From assembly GCF_963662805.1 (NCBI RefSeq), contig NZ_OY759852.1, positions 124,001 through 188,000 on the forward strand: a stretch of 64,000 bases of DNA, written 5' to 3'. How positions within the stretch are numbered: the stretch's first letter is position 1; every line of letters begins with the position of its first letter. A program made the position numbers and the translations under genes. The DNA is from an uncultured Cohaesibacter sp. Lineage in GTDB: Bacteria; Pseudomonadota; Alphaproteobacteria; Rhizobiales; Cohaesibacteraceae. Positions 53,366 to 62,981 of the stretch are shown piece after piece. The notes below the pieces were generated by a model. It did no database searches and was not told where the DNA came from. It saw only the letters and a list, made by a program, of their open reading frames with translations.

Positions 53366-55012
53366 TCATGACTTTTTATAGGAACCGAAGTAGACCCCGT
53401 AGGCAGGCAACCTCAACAGGTCATTGTCCACTTCGGAGTAGAAATCCAGCTTGTGGTCAAGCGGCTTGATGACAGAAGAGTCGAACGGAATTTCGCGCGT
53501 TTCTGGCGACAGGTTGAAGGCGCAGAAAACGTGGTCATCCTCATAGGACCGAACGAAGGTCAGAACGTCACCATCGGTGCGATCAAACTCGATTGTCCCC
53601 TTACGCATGGCTGGATGAACCTTGCGGAAGGCCAACACTGCCCGATAGTGATTGAGCAGAGAGGTTACATTCTGCTCGGCGGTGGCCACAGCTGAGAACA
53701 TGTGATCTTCCGGGATCGGCAGCCATGGTCTGACTTCCGAGAAACCGGCATATGTGCTGTTCGAATCCCAGACCATCGGTGTGCGGCAGCCGTCACGCCC
53801 CGGATAGTCCGGCCAGAATTCGATGCCATAGGGATCCTGCAGGTCCTCATAGGGCACATAGGCTTCCTTCAGTCCGAGTTCTTCGCCCTGATAAAGGCAG
53901 GCGGAGCCACGCATGGAAAGAAGAAGGGCGATGTGCAGGCGGTTCGCCGTATCCTGAAGGTCGGGAGCGACCTGCCAACGCGAGGTGTAGCGCACCACGT
54001 CGTGGTTGGAGAAGGCCCAGCAGGCCCATGCATCGGGGGCTTCGGATTCGAGAGCGTTAAAGGCCGTGAAGACCTTATTGGGGGTCGGTGCATTGCCGCC
54101 CAGAAAATCGAAGGCGTAGCACATGTGCATCTTGTCGCCACCCGAGGTGTAATCGGCAAGGATCTGCAGACCGCGTTCATCATCCCCCACCTCACCGACG
54201 GCAGCAGCGGCTGGGTATTCGTCAAGCAGAGCCCGGAAGCGCCTGAGGAAATCGAGGTTCTCCGGCTGGCTCTTGTCATAGAGGTGAGATTGATAAGTGT
54301 AGGGGTTGACGCTTGGTGCGGTGTTGTAGCTCTGCTTCTCGGGTGGAAGTGCAGGGTTGTCCTTCAGGCTTTCACTGTGGAAGTAGAAGTTGATGGTATC
54401 AAGCCGGAAGCCATCTACGCCCTTGTCGAGCCAGAAACGGGTCGCATCGAGCAGCGCGTCCTGAACGTCCGGATTGTGGAAGTTTAGATCCGGCTGTGAC
54501 TTCAGGAAGTTATGCAGATAATACTGCTTGCGGCGGCTATCCCACTGCCAGGACGATCCACCGAAGATGGAGAGCCAGTTGTTGGGAACCGTTCCGTCGG
54601 GTTTGGCATCGGCCCAGACATACCAGTCGGACTTGTGGTTGGTCTGGTCCTTGCGACTCTCGACGAACCAGGGATGGCGATCCGACGTGTGGGAGAGCAC
54701 AAGGTCGATCATGACCTTCAGGCCGAGATAATGAGCAGCCGAGACCAGCTTCTCAAAATCGGCGAGCGAACCGAACATCGGATCGACGTTGCAATAATCC
54801 GAGACGTCATAGCCGAAATCATCCATCGGCGAGGTGAAGAAGGGCGAAATCCAGATCGCATCGACACCCAGAGAGGCAATGTAGGGCAAACGGCTCGTGA
54901 TACCATTCAAGTCACCAATGCCATCGGCGTTGCTGTCTTGATAGGATCGCGGGTAGATCTGATAGATCACCGCACCGCGCCACCATTCCTTGTCAATTGC
55001 TGTTTCGAGCAT
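53366..55012 (-). CDS. aglA: Alpha-glucosidase AglA (GH13)
   Basis: This 548-residue cytosolic enzyme splits imported alpha-glucosides such as sucrose, maltose or trehalose. GH13 motifs are present: DLVLSHTSDRHPWF near 105, DGFRLDTINF with the nucleophile Asp near 203, AVGEVGD with the acid/base Glu near 265 and FSNHDVVR near 330. It lacks a signal peptide. The ATG at 55012 is preferred over a GTG 12 bp upstream. It lies between the permease and ATPase genes. Confidence 0.88.
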   Translation of the reverse strand: MLETAIDKEWWRGAVIYQIYPRSYQDSNADGIGDLNGITSRLPYIASLGVDAIWISPFFTSPMDDFGYDVSDYCNVDPMFGSLADFEKLVSAAHYLGLKVMIDLVLSHTSDRHPWFVESRKDQTNHKSDWYVWADAKPDGTVPNNWLSIFGGSSWQWDSRRKQYYLHNFLKSQPDLNFHNPDVQDALLDATRFWLDKGVDGFRLDTINFYFHSESLKDNPALPPEKQSYNTAPSVNPYTYQSHLYDKSQPENLDFLRRFRALLDEYPAAAAVGEVGDDERGLQILADYTSGGDKMHMCYAFDFLGGNAPTPNKVFTAFNALESEAPDAWACWAFSNHDVVRYTSRWQVAPDLQDTANRLHIALLLSMRGSACLYQGEELGLKEAYVPYEDLQDPYGIEFWPDYPGRDGCRTPMVWDSNSTYAGFSEVRPWLPIPEDHMFSAVATAEQNVTSLLNHYRAVLAFRKVHPAMRKGTIEFDRTDGDVLTFVRSYEDDHVFCAFNLSPETREIPFDSSVIKPLDHKLDFYSEVDNDLLRLPAYGVYFGSYKKS

Positions 55013-55067
55013 ATCTTTTTCCACTTTGCTGATTATTTTCCTGAAGGAAAGATCGCATCAGAGCGAC

Positions 55068-56225
55068 CTAACCACCTTTGACAGACCCGGCCAGCAGGCC
55101 GCGCACCAGATAACGCTGGAGCGTGAAGAAGACCGTCAGCGGGACGATAATAGTGATGAAGGCTGATGCTGTCAGGATTTCCCAGTTACCACCACGAGAG
55201 CCAAGCATCTCGCGCAACCTCCCTGTCAGCACCAGCTGATCCTCGCCATTCCCGAGGAAAACCATTGCGACCAGCAAATCGTTCCATACCCACAGGAACT
55301 GGAAGATCGCAAAGGAGGCCAATGCCGGGAAAGAAAGAGGCAAGATGATCTTGAGGAAGATATCGAAGTGGCTCGCACCGTCAACCCGGGCGGACTCGAT
55401 GATCTCCCGCGGCAACTCGGAGATATAGTTGCGCAACAGATAGATTGCGAGCGGCAACCCGAAACCGGTGTGCGCCAGCCAGATCCCGAGATAGGTTTTT
55501 GCAGGCACTCCGAAAGACGAGCCGATGGAATTGTACAGCTTGAGCAATGGAATGAGGGACATCTGCAGCGGCACGACGAGCAGGCCGACAACAACCGCGA
55601 TCAGGACCGCGCGTCCGGGGAACTGCATCCACGCAAGGGCATAGGCCGCAAAGGCTGCAATCAGGATCGGGATCACCGTCGACGGGATCGTCACCGTAAC
55701 CGAGTTGATGAAGGATTTGCCGATGCCTTCTGCCGTCAAAACCTCACGATAGTTGTCGAGCGTGAAGATCGGGGGCTGCTCAACGGTGAAGAAGATGCGG
55801 CGACCGCGTTTGCCAGACCATTCCTCGTCAGCGGCGATGGCGTAGGTGCCATCCACATTGACCGTCATGGTGACACCTTTATTGAGCTCGGCAACTTCGC
55901 CGGGCTGAAAGGCGGCCGGTTCCTGTGCACGCCAGCCAAAGGCCGTGACCTTGCCGTGCTTGCCACTTTCCGTCAGCACATTGCCCTTGAGGACGAATTT
56001 GCCGCCCTCCTCAACCTGAGCATCGGGATCGACAGAGCGTCCGATTTCATTCTGCTCGCTGGTGAACAGCGCCGTCCACCAGCCCGACACAGCAAGCTGA
56101 TCCTTGTCTCGAATGGAGGAGACGAACAGGCCGATGGTGGGAATGGTCCAGAGCAGCACCAGAAGCACCACAGAGAGATGCACCACCCACATCAAAGGGG
56201 ATTTCGTGTTGGATCCTGAGATCAT
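55068..56225 (-). CDS. aglG: Alpha-glucoside ABC transporter permease AglG
   Basis: This 385-residue permease has a first span near residues 12-32 and a large periplasmic loop of about 120 residues. Five further spans and the EAA-like motif ELPREIIESARVDGASHFDIF near 275 follow. The large loop is typical of AglG. It lies 2 bp from aglF. Confidence 0.86.
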   Translation of the reverse strand: MISGSNTKSPLMWVVHLSVVLLVLLWTIPTIGLFVSSIRDKDQLAVSGWWTALFTSEQNEIGRSVDPDAQVEEGGKFVLKGNVLTESGKHGKVTAFGWRAQEPAAFQPGEVAELNKGVTMTVNVDGTYAIAADEEWSGKRGRRIFFTVEQPPIFTLDNYREVLTAEGIGKSFINSVTVTIPSTVIPILIAAFAAYALAWMQFPGRAVLIAVVVGLLVVPLQMSLIPLLKLYNSIGSSFGVPAKTYLGIWLAHTGFGLPLAIYLLRNYISELPREIIESARVDGASHFDIFLKIILPLSFPALASFAIFQFLWVWNDLLVAMVFLGNGEDQLVLTGRLREMLGSRGGNWEILTASAFITIIVPLTVFFTLQRYLVRGLLAGSVKGG

Positions 56226-56227
56226 GA

Positions 56228-57238
56228 TTAGTGCCCTCTATTCTCTGAATTGGCCTGACGAATGTTCCAGATCATGATCGGGACGACGAGAAGCATGATG
56301 ATGACGGCGATGGTAGCGCCGCGACCGGCATCCCCCCCTCCCCGGAACATCCAGTCATACATGAGGTTGGCTAGGACCTGCGTGTCCCATTGTCCGTTTG
56401 TCATCGCAAAGACGATATCGAAGACCTTGAGCACGGTGATGGTGATGGTGGTCCAGACAACGGCAATGGTTTTCCAGATTTGCGGCACCATGATCATAAA
56501 GAAGATCTGGACCCCATTTGCGCCATCAATCGTCGCCGCTTCGATGGTTTCTTCCGGGATACCGCGCAAAGCAGCGGACAGAATAACCATGGCGAACCCG
56601 GTCTGGATCCAGACCAGAATGATCATCAGGAAGAAGTTGTTCCAGAAGGGAATGGTGATCCAGGCCTGTGGCTCGAGACCGACCACCTCGACGACCGCGT
56701 TGAGCAGGCCGATCTGGACCGAGCCCTCGCCGCGATATTCATAGACGAACTTCCAGATGATCGACGCACCGATGAAGGAGATCGCCATGGGCATGAAGAT
56801 CAGCGACTTGGCGATGTTGCCCCACCAGATGCGGTCTGTGAGGGCGGCGATTACCAGACCGAAGAAGGTCGACATGGCAGGCACGAACAACAACCAGAGC
56901 ATGTTGTTGAACATGGACTGGCGGAAGCCGTCATCAAAGAAGAGCCAGATATAGTTGTCGAACCCGACAAAATTCTCGCTGTTGCTGTCGTAGAATGACA
57001 GAATGATGGAAGCAACTGCTGGATAGACCAGATAAAGCCCAAGTGCAAACAGGGCCGGACCCAGAAAGAGCCAGGGTCTGATCTGATGGGCTCGCGTCAG
57101 ATTCTTGATGCCCCGCTCCGCGGTCGCGGCATTTGCCGGATATATGCGGTCAAGGAGCCAGTTCGTGCCATAGAAATAGGCTACGCAGCCCAGAACCCCG
57201 ATAATCACGGTTCCGAATGCGGATGCTAGTTGCTCCAT
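56228..57238 (-). CDS. aglF: Alpha-glucoside ABC transporter permease AglF
   Basis: This 336-residue permease has about seven or eight spans and the EAA-like motif GIPEETIEAATIDGANGVQIF near 245. The N-terminal span (residues 5-25) precedes the usual MalF-type core. It pairs with AglG. The gene starts 408 bp after the aglE stop, with a hairpin between. Confidence 0.86.
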   Translation of the reverse strand: MEQLASAFGTVIIGVLGCVAYFYGTNWLLDRIYPANAATAERGIKNLTRAHQIRPWLFLGPALFALGLYLVYPAVASIILSFYDSNSENFVGFDNYIWLFFDDGFRQSMFNNMLWLLFVPAMSTFFGLVIAALTDRIWWGNIAKSLIFMPMAISFIGASIIWKFVYEYRGEGSVQIGLLNAVVEVVGLEPQAWITIPFWNNFFLMIILVWIQTGFAMVILSAALRGIPEETIEAATIDGANGVQIFFMIMVPQIWKTIAVVWTTITITVLKVFDIVFAMTNGQWDTQVLANLMYDWMFRGGGDAGRGATIAVIIMLLVVPIMIWNIRQANSENRGH

Positions 57239-57646
57239 TTAGTCACGCTCCACCTTTGTTCAGCCGAATTCCTGAAGGAACCGGTCCTGCCGGAAGTATC
57301 CACCCTTTGGATGACCGGTTTCATCAGGTTCAACCCAAATTTTTTATAACGATCCCCTGCCTTCGTCAGAATGATTGCAGCGGATCGACTTTGCACCAGT
57401 CCCTTACAAGATGATGCAACTTGCCCGTCTTGTAAAACAATCTTATGAGACTGGTTCGGATGGGGAGGCTTTGGCGCCCTTGGAAAGCCCGGTCGCAGCC
57501 TCTGTCTGGCCATTCTTTCCCGATCCATCGACTGGAAGTCTGGCCTGTCAGTTTCGGTATTTGTCGACCTCCGCAACCGGAGGCCGACGACTTTATTGAG
57601 CATCAATTGCGCTCAGCAGATGTGCCGGGCAATTGCTGTTTGAGCT
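57239..57646. other. Long intercistronic region between aglE and aglF
   Basis: This 408-bp gap separates the binding-protein gene from the first permease gene. It contains a hairpin at 57563-57588. A reading frame of 126 codons on the minus strand has no recognisable product or ribosome site and was not accepted. The rest could hold a secondary promoter. Confidence 0.45.
57563..57588 (-). promoter_or_regulatory. Hairpin after aglE
   Basis: GTCGACCTCC pairs with GGAGGCCGAC (one mismatch) around a 6-nt loop, about 60 bp beyond the aglE stop. Such a hairpin commonly stabilises the mRNA for the binding protein and reduces read-through to the permease genes. Confidence 0.5.
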
Positions 57647-59002
57647 CTATTTCAGGGCATCCCAGGTTTTCTGGATGTCCGTAGCAACAGCCTTGGCATC
57701 TTTGCCACCTGCATAGTCAACCATACCGGTCCAGAAGGAACCTGCACCGATCTTACCAGGCATCAGGTCAGAGCCGTCGAAGCGGAAGGTGGTTGCATTG
57801 AGCAGGATCTGACCCTGTTTGCGCAGAGTGTCGTTTGCATATGCATCCAGATTGGCCGTTTTCAGAGCGGTCAGCAAACCGGACTGAGCCATCCAGACTT
57901 CGTGTGCAATCGGGGTTTTCAGGAAGTCGATGAAAGCTTCGGCTGCCTTGGAGTCTTTGGTGATACCGAACAGGGTGCCCGCACCCAGAACCGGTTTGCC
58001 GAGATCTTTGCCTGCATAGGCTGGGAAATAGAAGAAGTCGGCATCAACACCCAGCTCAGTTCCTTCAGGGAAGAAGCTCGGGATGAAGCTGGCCATTTTG
58101 TGCATGTAGCATTTTGGCGGAGATGCAAAGAGGCCTTTGGGGCTGTCACGGAAGTCGGTGGTTGCAACAGCACCAGCACCACCATCAACGAACTTGTCGT
58201 TGCGAGCGAACCAGCCGAATTCTTCGATTGCAGTCACGACAGCAGGATCATCAAACGGAATTTCGTTGGTGACCCATTTGTCATAGGTTTCAGGAGATGC
58301 TGTGCGCAGCATCATGTCTTCCACCCAGTCGGTTGCAGGCCAGCCGGTAGCACCGCCAGAACCCAGACCGATACACCAAGGAGTACCACCATCAGCAACG
58401 ATCTGTTCGGTCAGAGCCTTCAGATCTTCCATGGTTTCGGGAACTTCGTAGCCACCGTCTTCGAAGTTTTCAGGAATGTACCATACGAGGGATTTAAGGT
58501 CTTCCTTGAAGGAGAAAGCGAAGAACTTCTTTGCGCCGTCTTTGTCTTTGTAAGATCCAAGATCAACCCAAGACTGACCAGCAGCATAGTTTTCTTTCAT
58601 CCATTCTTCAGTTTCACTGCTCAATGGAACAAGAAAGCCCTTGCTTGCAAGGTCAGCGGCCAGACCGGGCTGCGGGAAAACGGCAATATTCGGAGCCGAA
58701 CCAGCACCTGTATCGATTACGATCTGCTGTTCAAAGCTATCGGAGCCAGCATATTCAACCTTGGCACCGGTTGCCTCTTCGAAATATGCGATCACGCTCA
58801 TGAACAGATCTTTGTCCGCACCAAGCCAAGGACCGGAAATCGTGAGGGTTTCGCCGCTCAGGTCAACCGCACCTTTGAAATCCTCATAGGACTTCCAGTT
58901 GAATTTGGCATCTTCGCCCGGCTTGAACTTGAGCTCAGCAGCCTGCAAACCGCCAACAGCCAGCGCAGCAGCCGCAACACCTAGCATTAAAGTTTTGAGC
59001 AT
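57647..59002 (-). CDS. aglE: Alpha-glucoside periplasmic binding protein AglE
   Basis: This 451-residue periplasmic receptor has a signal peptide (MLKTLMLGVAAAALAVGGLQ, cleavage after QAA). The extracellular solute-binding protein family 1 fold shows GSDSFEQQIVIDTGAGSAPN near 80 and GVDADFFYFPAYAGKDLGKPV near 330 in outline. The ATG at 59002 follows GGGAGG. It is the first gene of the operon and has a LacI-type operator upstream. Confidence 0.87.
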   Translation of the reverse strand: MLKTLMLGVAAAALAVGGLQAAELKFKPGEDAKFNWKSYEDFKGAVDLSGETLTISGPWLGADKDLFMSVIAYFEEATGAKVEYAGSDSFEQQIVIDTGAGSAPNIAVFPQPGLAADLASKGFLVPLSSETEEWMKENYAAGQSWVDLGSYKDKDGAKKFFAFSFKEDLKSLVWYIPENFEDGGYEVPETMEDLKALTEQIVADGGTPWCIGLGSGGATGWPATDWVEDMMLRTASPETYDKWVTNEIPFDDPAVVTAIEEFGWFARNDKFVDGGAGAVATTDFRDSPKGLFASPPKCYMHKMASFIPSFFPEGTELGVDADFFYFPAYAGKDLGKPVLGAGTLFGITKDSKAAEAFIDFLKTPIAHEVWMAQSGLLTALKTANLDAYANDTLRKQGQILLNATTFRFDGSDLMPGKIGAGSFWTGMVDYAGGKDAKAVATDIQKTWDALK

Positions 59003-59389
59003 TTGTAACCTCCCAAGGATGTGAGCGGAACACCACATCATATCAGCATTAAACGAAATCCACGCTTTCTCCAAAGCGCTTTGAATGACTTTCACATTGG
59101 TTTGGATACATCCAAGAGTCAAGGATGAATTTCCAACAGCCCCCGTAAACCTGTATGTTTAGAGGCGTTTTGCCTATTCTATATGCAGATATCACCTCCC
59201 CTCTGCATTTTTTACAGACAAACAGGATTGAAGTAAAATCTCATTTGTGTCTAAGATGTAGGTCGAATTTGATAGGGCTTTGGAGGAATTTCCGGACCAA
59301 CGATCAGCCAGCCCTGAACCTTGCCGCCCGGAAAAGCCAATTGGACTAATCATTTGCTCCGAACAACACGGAGCAGATGTTAGCTTTGG
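59003..59389. other. Divergent promoter region of aglE and aglR
   Basis: This 387-bp region holds the promoters of the agl operon and of aglR, and the palindromic operator at 59070-59085. No coding frame is convincing. Confidence 0.5.
59070..59085. promoter_or_regulatory. Candidate AglR operator upstream of aglE
   Basis: CAAAGCGCTTTG is a perfect 12-bp palindrome with the central CG typical of LacI-family operators. It lies about 70 bp upstream of the aglE start and 305 bp from aglR, in their shared region. Confidence 0.6.
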
Positions 59390-60424
59390 GTGAGGACTGT
59401 GAATCTCAAAGAATTGTCGAGCATTCTGAATTTGTCGCAAACAACGGTCAGCCGTGCCCTCAACGGTTACCCGGAAGTTGGCGAGAAGACACGCTTGCGC
59501 GTTGTGGAAGCTGCTCAGAAATATAACTATCATCCCTCCTCCTCAGCCAAGCGGCTTGCCATGGGGCGCGCACATACTGTCGGGCATATCGTGCCCCAGA
59601 ATGAAGACCATTCCATGATCAACCCGCACTTTTCCGACTTCATCGCCGGTGCGGGCGAGACCTATTCGCGATTTGGCTATGACATGCTGATCTCGGTGGT
59701 TCCCGAAGAAGATCAGGAAAAGTCATATAGGGAACTGGCCAAATCCGGGCGTGTTGATGGCGTCATCGTCCACGGCCCGCTCAAGGATGATCCTCGTATC
59801 GAATTGCTTGAAAGCCTCAAACTGCCCTTTGTCGTGCATGGGCGCACCGAGGATTTCAGGGATCGTTATTGCTGGCTTGACGTGAACAACCGCAGCTCCT
59901 TCAAGAGAGCCACGAACTTCCTCCTCGACCTGGGACATACCCGTATTGCCCTGCTCAACGGCCTAGAGGAAATGGACTTTGCCTTCCGCCGCCGCATTGG
60001 CTACGAATCCGCCCTCATCGCCCGCGGGCTGGAAGTGGATCAGGGTCTTATTTTCTCCTCCGACCTCATCGAGCCCTACGGCTATGATGTCACCAAGAAG
60101 CTCTTACGACAATCCCCCATGCCAACAGCCATTCTGACATCATCGGTGCTGACGGCCTTGGGTGTGGTCAGAGCAACTCAGGAATCCGGCCTTCAGGTCG
60201 GTCGTGACGTCTCGGTCGTCACTTTTGATGACCAGCTCTCCTTCATGCAATATCCCGGCGTTCCGCTGTTCACATCCGTCCGCTCATCGATCAAGGATGC
60301 AGGACGGCGCGTCGCCGAAATACTGCTCGATCGCATTGCCAATCCCGATGGCGAACTGGTTCAGGAATTGTGGGAAACCGACCTTGTGGTTGGTCGATCT
60401 ACTGGTCCTTGCCGAACAAGTTAG
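59390..60424 (+). CDS. aglR: LacI-family regulator AglR
   Basis: This 344-residue regulator has an N-terminal helix-turn-helix (VNLKELSSILNLSQTTVSRAL, residues 4-24) with the hinge AKRLAMGRAHTVG near 55. A periplasmic-binding-protein-like ligand domain follows. It is divergent from aglE and probably represses the operon until an alpha-glucoside binds. The start is GTG at 59390 or GTG at 59399. Neither has a well-placed ribosome site. Confidence 0.85.
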   Translation: MRTVNLKELSSILNLSQTTVSRALNGYPEVGEKTRLRVVEAAQKYNYHPSSSAKRLAMGRAHTVGHIVPQNEDHSMINPHFSDFIAGAGETYSRFGYDMLISVVPEEDQEKSYRELAKSGRVDGVIVHGPLKDDPRIELLESLKLPFVVHGRTEDFRDRYCWLDVNNRSSFKRATNFLLDLGHTRIALLNGLEEMDFAFRRRIGYESALIARGLEVDQGLIFSSDLIEPYGYDVTKKLLRQSPMPTAILTSSVLTALGVVRATQESGLQVGRDVSVVTFDDQLSFMQYPGVPLFTSVRSSIKDAGRRVAEILLDRIANPDGELVQELWETDLVVGRSTGPCRTS

Positions 60425-60492
60425 TCCGCACTAATCTTCACCTTTCCCAAAACAACAACCAGACGGCGCAGCCTCGCCCCGGAAAGACACTC

Positions 60493-61857
60493 ATGCCCGC
60501 ATTGCCAAGACAACCCGCTTTCACAACCACCAGATCGCAGTTTCCAGAAGACTTCGTGTTCGGCTCCTCGACGTCCGCCTACCAGATCGAGGGCAGCTCG
60601 TTTGGTGGCTGTGGCTCCAGCCACTGGGACACCTTCGCCGCGACACCGGGCAACGTGGTCCGCTCGGAGAATGGAGCCATCGCCTGTGATCACTACCATC
60701 GATGGCAAGGGGATCTGGATCTGGTTCGTGATGCGGGTCTGAAGGCTTATCGTTTCTCCACCTCCTGGGCGCGTGTGCTTCCGGAGGGTCGGGGACCTGT
60801 CAATCAGGAAGGGCTCGATTTCTACGACAAGCTGGTCGACGGCATGCTGGAGCGCGGGATCGCCCCTCACCTGACGCTCTATCACTGGGAAATGCCGAGC
60901 GCTCTTGAAAGCATCGGAGGCTGGCGCAACCGGGACGTCACCGACCTTTATGCCGACTATGCTCAGGTGGTCACCAAGAGACTTGGCGACAGGCTTGCCA
61001 GCATCGCCACCTTCAACGAGCCATGGTGCATTACATGGTACAGCCATTATTATGGCGCGCACGCTCCGGGATTGCGTGACATCCGGGCCTCAAGCCGTGT
61101 TGCCCATCATGTTCCGGTCGCGCACGGCAAGGCTCTGTCTGCCATGCGTGCGATGGGGCTGGAAAATCTCGGCATTGTGCTGAACTTCGAGCATATCAGC
61201 CCGCTTGATGACAAGCCCGGTTCGATCAAGGCGGCAAAAATCGCAGAAGGCATCTATAACCGCTGGTTCCTCGGAGGCATCACCAAAGGGGAATATGCCG
61301 CCGACGTGCTGGACCTGATCGAGCCCCACATGCCGAACGGATGGCAGGAAGACATGGCCTCGATATCCGCTCCGATCGACTGGATGGGCATCAACTATTA
61401 CACCCGCGCTCTCATCTCTGAAGGAGATACTCAGCCGGGGGATGTTTTGCCGGTTCAGTTGGGCAACAAGGGCGCTTTGCCCAGAACAGAAATGGATTGG
61501 GAGGTCTACCCGGAAGGCCTTGGCGCACTGCTCGAATGGATCCGGGACAACTACACCGGCGAATTACCCCTCGCAATCACCGAGAATGGCCTTGCCAACA
61601 AGGACCAGTTGATCAATGGCACGGTCGATGATCAGGAGCGGATCGCCTATCTCGACGCCCATTTCAAACAGGCTTTGGCCGCCATCGAGAAGGGCATCCC
61701 GCTCAAGGCCTATTTTGTCTGGTCTTTGATGGATAATTTTGAATGGGCGCTCGGCTATGACAAACGCTTCGGGCTTGTCCATGTGGATTTTGACAGTCTG
61801 AAACGCACCCCTAAAGCATCCTACCACGCCCTGAAAGCCATGCTCTCTGAGCGCTAG
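60493..61857 (+). CDS. Beta-glucosidase, GH1 family
   Basis: This 454-residue cytosolic enzyme has GH1 motifs: FVFGSSTSAYQIEG near the N-terminus, the acid/base Glu in TFNEPW near 178, and the nucleophile Glu in ITENG near 363. It hydrolyses beta-glucosides. The ATG at 60493 follows GGAAAG. It lies 68 bp after aglR in the same orientation and may be co-transcribed with it. S. meliloti-type agl loci carry an alpha-glucosidase, so the adjoining beta-specific enzyme widens the range of sugars. Confidence 0.87.
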   Translation: MPALPRQPAFTTTRSQFPEDFVFGSSTSAYQIEGSSFGGCGSSHWDTFAATPGNVVRSENGAIACDHYHRWQGDLDLVRDAGLKAYRFSTSWARVLPEGRGPVNQEGLDFYDKLVDGMLERGIAPHLTLYHWEMPSALESIGGWRNRDVTDLYADYAQVVTKRLGDRLASIATFNEPWCITWYSHYYGAHAPGLRDIRASSRVAHHVPVAHGKALSAMRAMGLENLGIVLNFEHISPLDDKPGSIKAAKIAEGIYNRWFLGGITKGEYAADVLDLIEPHMPNGWQEDMASISAPIDWMGINYYTRALISEGDTQPGDVLPVQLGNKGALPRTEMDWEVYPEGLGALLEWIRDNYTGELPLAITENGLANKDQLINGTVDDQERIAYLDAHFKQALAAIEKGIPLKAYFVWSLMDNFEWALGYDKRFGLVHVDFDSLKRTPKASYHALKAMLSER

Positions 61858-61902
61858 TTCGCAGGGCATGCGGTAGACCTTAGGGCTCGAAGAGAAGGAA
61901 AT

Positions 61903-62040
61903 CCAGTCCCAGCGCTGGTCGCCGCTGTGGGGGACAACGACGACCAGCATGCAAATCTCAGCTGATTTGCATGTTCGGGCCGTGGGGCCCTACGTGTAGA
62001 GGCAACCTTTAGAAGGCGGCGACACCAAGTGGGGGACTGG
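61903..62040. ncRNA. Possible structured RNA, unknown class
   Basis: CCAGTCCC (61903-61910) pairs with GGGACTGG (62033-62040), enclosing a branched structure of four shorter stems. These are GCTGGTCG with CGACCAGC (61914-61948), CATGCAAATC with GATTTGCATG (61948-61973), GGGCC with GGCCC (61977-61990), and GTGT with ACAC around CCTT-TAG-AAGG (61994-62025). A 9-mer GTGGGGGAC is repeated at 61927 and 62029. The pairing is equally good on either strand. It lies between convergent genes. I cannot match it to a known RNA family. Confidence 0.45.
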
Positions 62041-62097
62041 TCGCTCTTTCCTCTACCCGCCCTTCTTTGCCGCATCGCTCGCCCGCAAGGGCAGCCA

Positions 62098-62544
62098 TCA
62101 CAACGGCAAATTCAAAGTCTCTTTTTCTGTACTGAGGGCGATCAGTGTTTCGGTTGATCGCACACCCGGCAGGCATTTCACGGACTTGTTCATGAACTCA
62201 TTCAAGGCTTCATTGGTGCGCTCGCGCACTTTCAGCAGATAGGAATGCGTTCCCGTGACATGATGCATTTCGAGGACTTCACTACAGGCCTTGACCTGTG
62301 AAACAAACGCATCCTCGCTGGATGAATAGTCCAGATCGACAAAGATGAATGCAGTGACCCCAAATCCCGAGCGCACCGGATCGACAATTGCCTCGATGGT
62401 CTTGACGAGGCCTGAGTCGATCAGCTTGCGGACACGCTCATTTGTTGCGGAGACTGATAGCCCGATTTCCTTGGCAAGATCTGCACTTGGTCTTCGGCCA
62501 TCCCGTTGCAGCAGGTTCAGCAATGTTCGATCTGTGTTATCCAT
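62098..62544 (-). CDS. Lrp/AsnC-family transcriptional regulator
   Basis: This 148-residue regulator has an N-terminal winged helix (MDNTDRTLLNLLQRDGRRPS, then LAKEIGLSVSATNERVRKL) and a C-terminal RAM ligand domain (VTGTHSYLLKVRERTNEAL). Lrp/AsnC proteins respond to amino acids. The ATG at 62544 is preferred, since a longer frame adds 50 hydrophobic residues unlike the family. It lies next to an amidase gene and may control it. Confidence 0.85.
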   Translation of the reverse strand: MDNTDRTLLNLLQRDGRRPSADLAKEIGLSVSATNERVRKLIDSGLVKTIEAIVDPVRSGFGVTAFIFVDLDYSSSEDAFVSQVKACSEVLEMHHVTGTHSYLLKVRERTNEALNEFMNKSVKCLPGVRSTETLIALSTEKETLNLPL

Positions 62545-62981
62545 GCAGGCAAAATCCCATACCACAGATAGCGGATGGTTAACGGAGATCCGCCAAATGC
62601 GCAAGTATATAGCGGCTATGCGTAAATGTTCGGACGCAGCTTTGCTGGCCACGCGCCACAACCAGAAAGAAACTGCCACATAAAGCAAGTCCATTGCTCA
62701 TAAATGGCTTTCTGCCCCGCGGATATGAACAATTCTATCATTGGCGCATATTTTGAACACAAAACCCGCAAGAGCTTTTCTTGTGGATAATCGTTCTGAT
62801 TGCCACGCAAAACTTTCTCAACGCCCCAGAACACAGTCAACGCCCCTTCGACTCGAGGACAATCTTGAGAGATTTGCGCCGAAAATCGATTGAATTGAGC
62901 CAAAGAGTGGTTAGATCCATTTGCTCGACCGTGACTATTATACTTTATATCTAGTCGCTAGTGCGCCGGGTAGCAGGCCGA
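62545..62981. other. Intergenic region, no gene seen
   Basis: This 437-bp gap lies between the Lrp-type gene and the end of the amidase gene, both on the minus strand. It probably holds the promoter of the Lrp-type gene. No repeat or structured element stands out. Confidence 0.4.

Noticed and set aside
57226..57606. 126-codon minus-strand frame between aglE and aglF
   Set aside because: No ribosome site or recognisable domain, and it crosses a hairpin.
61564..61950. 128-codon minus-strand frame at the end of the beta-glucosidase gene
   Set aside because: It mostly overlaps the conserved GH1 gene and a structured spacer, with no family match.
61914..61973. Known riboswitch or 6S RNA
   Set aside because: The conserved core sequences of TPP, cobalamin or glycine riboswitches are not present, and the branched fold differs from the rod of 6S RNA.
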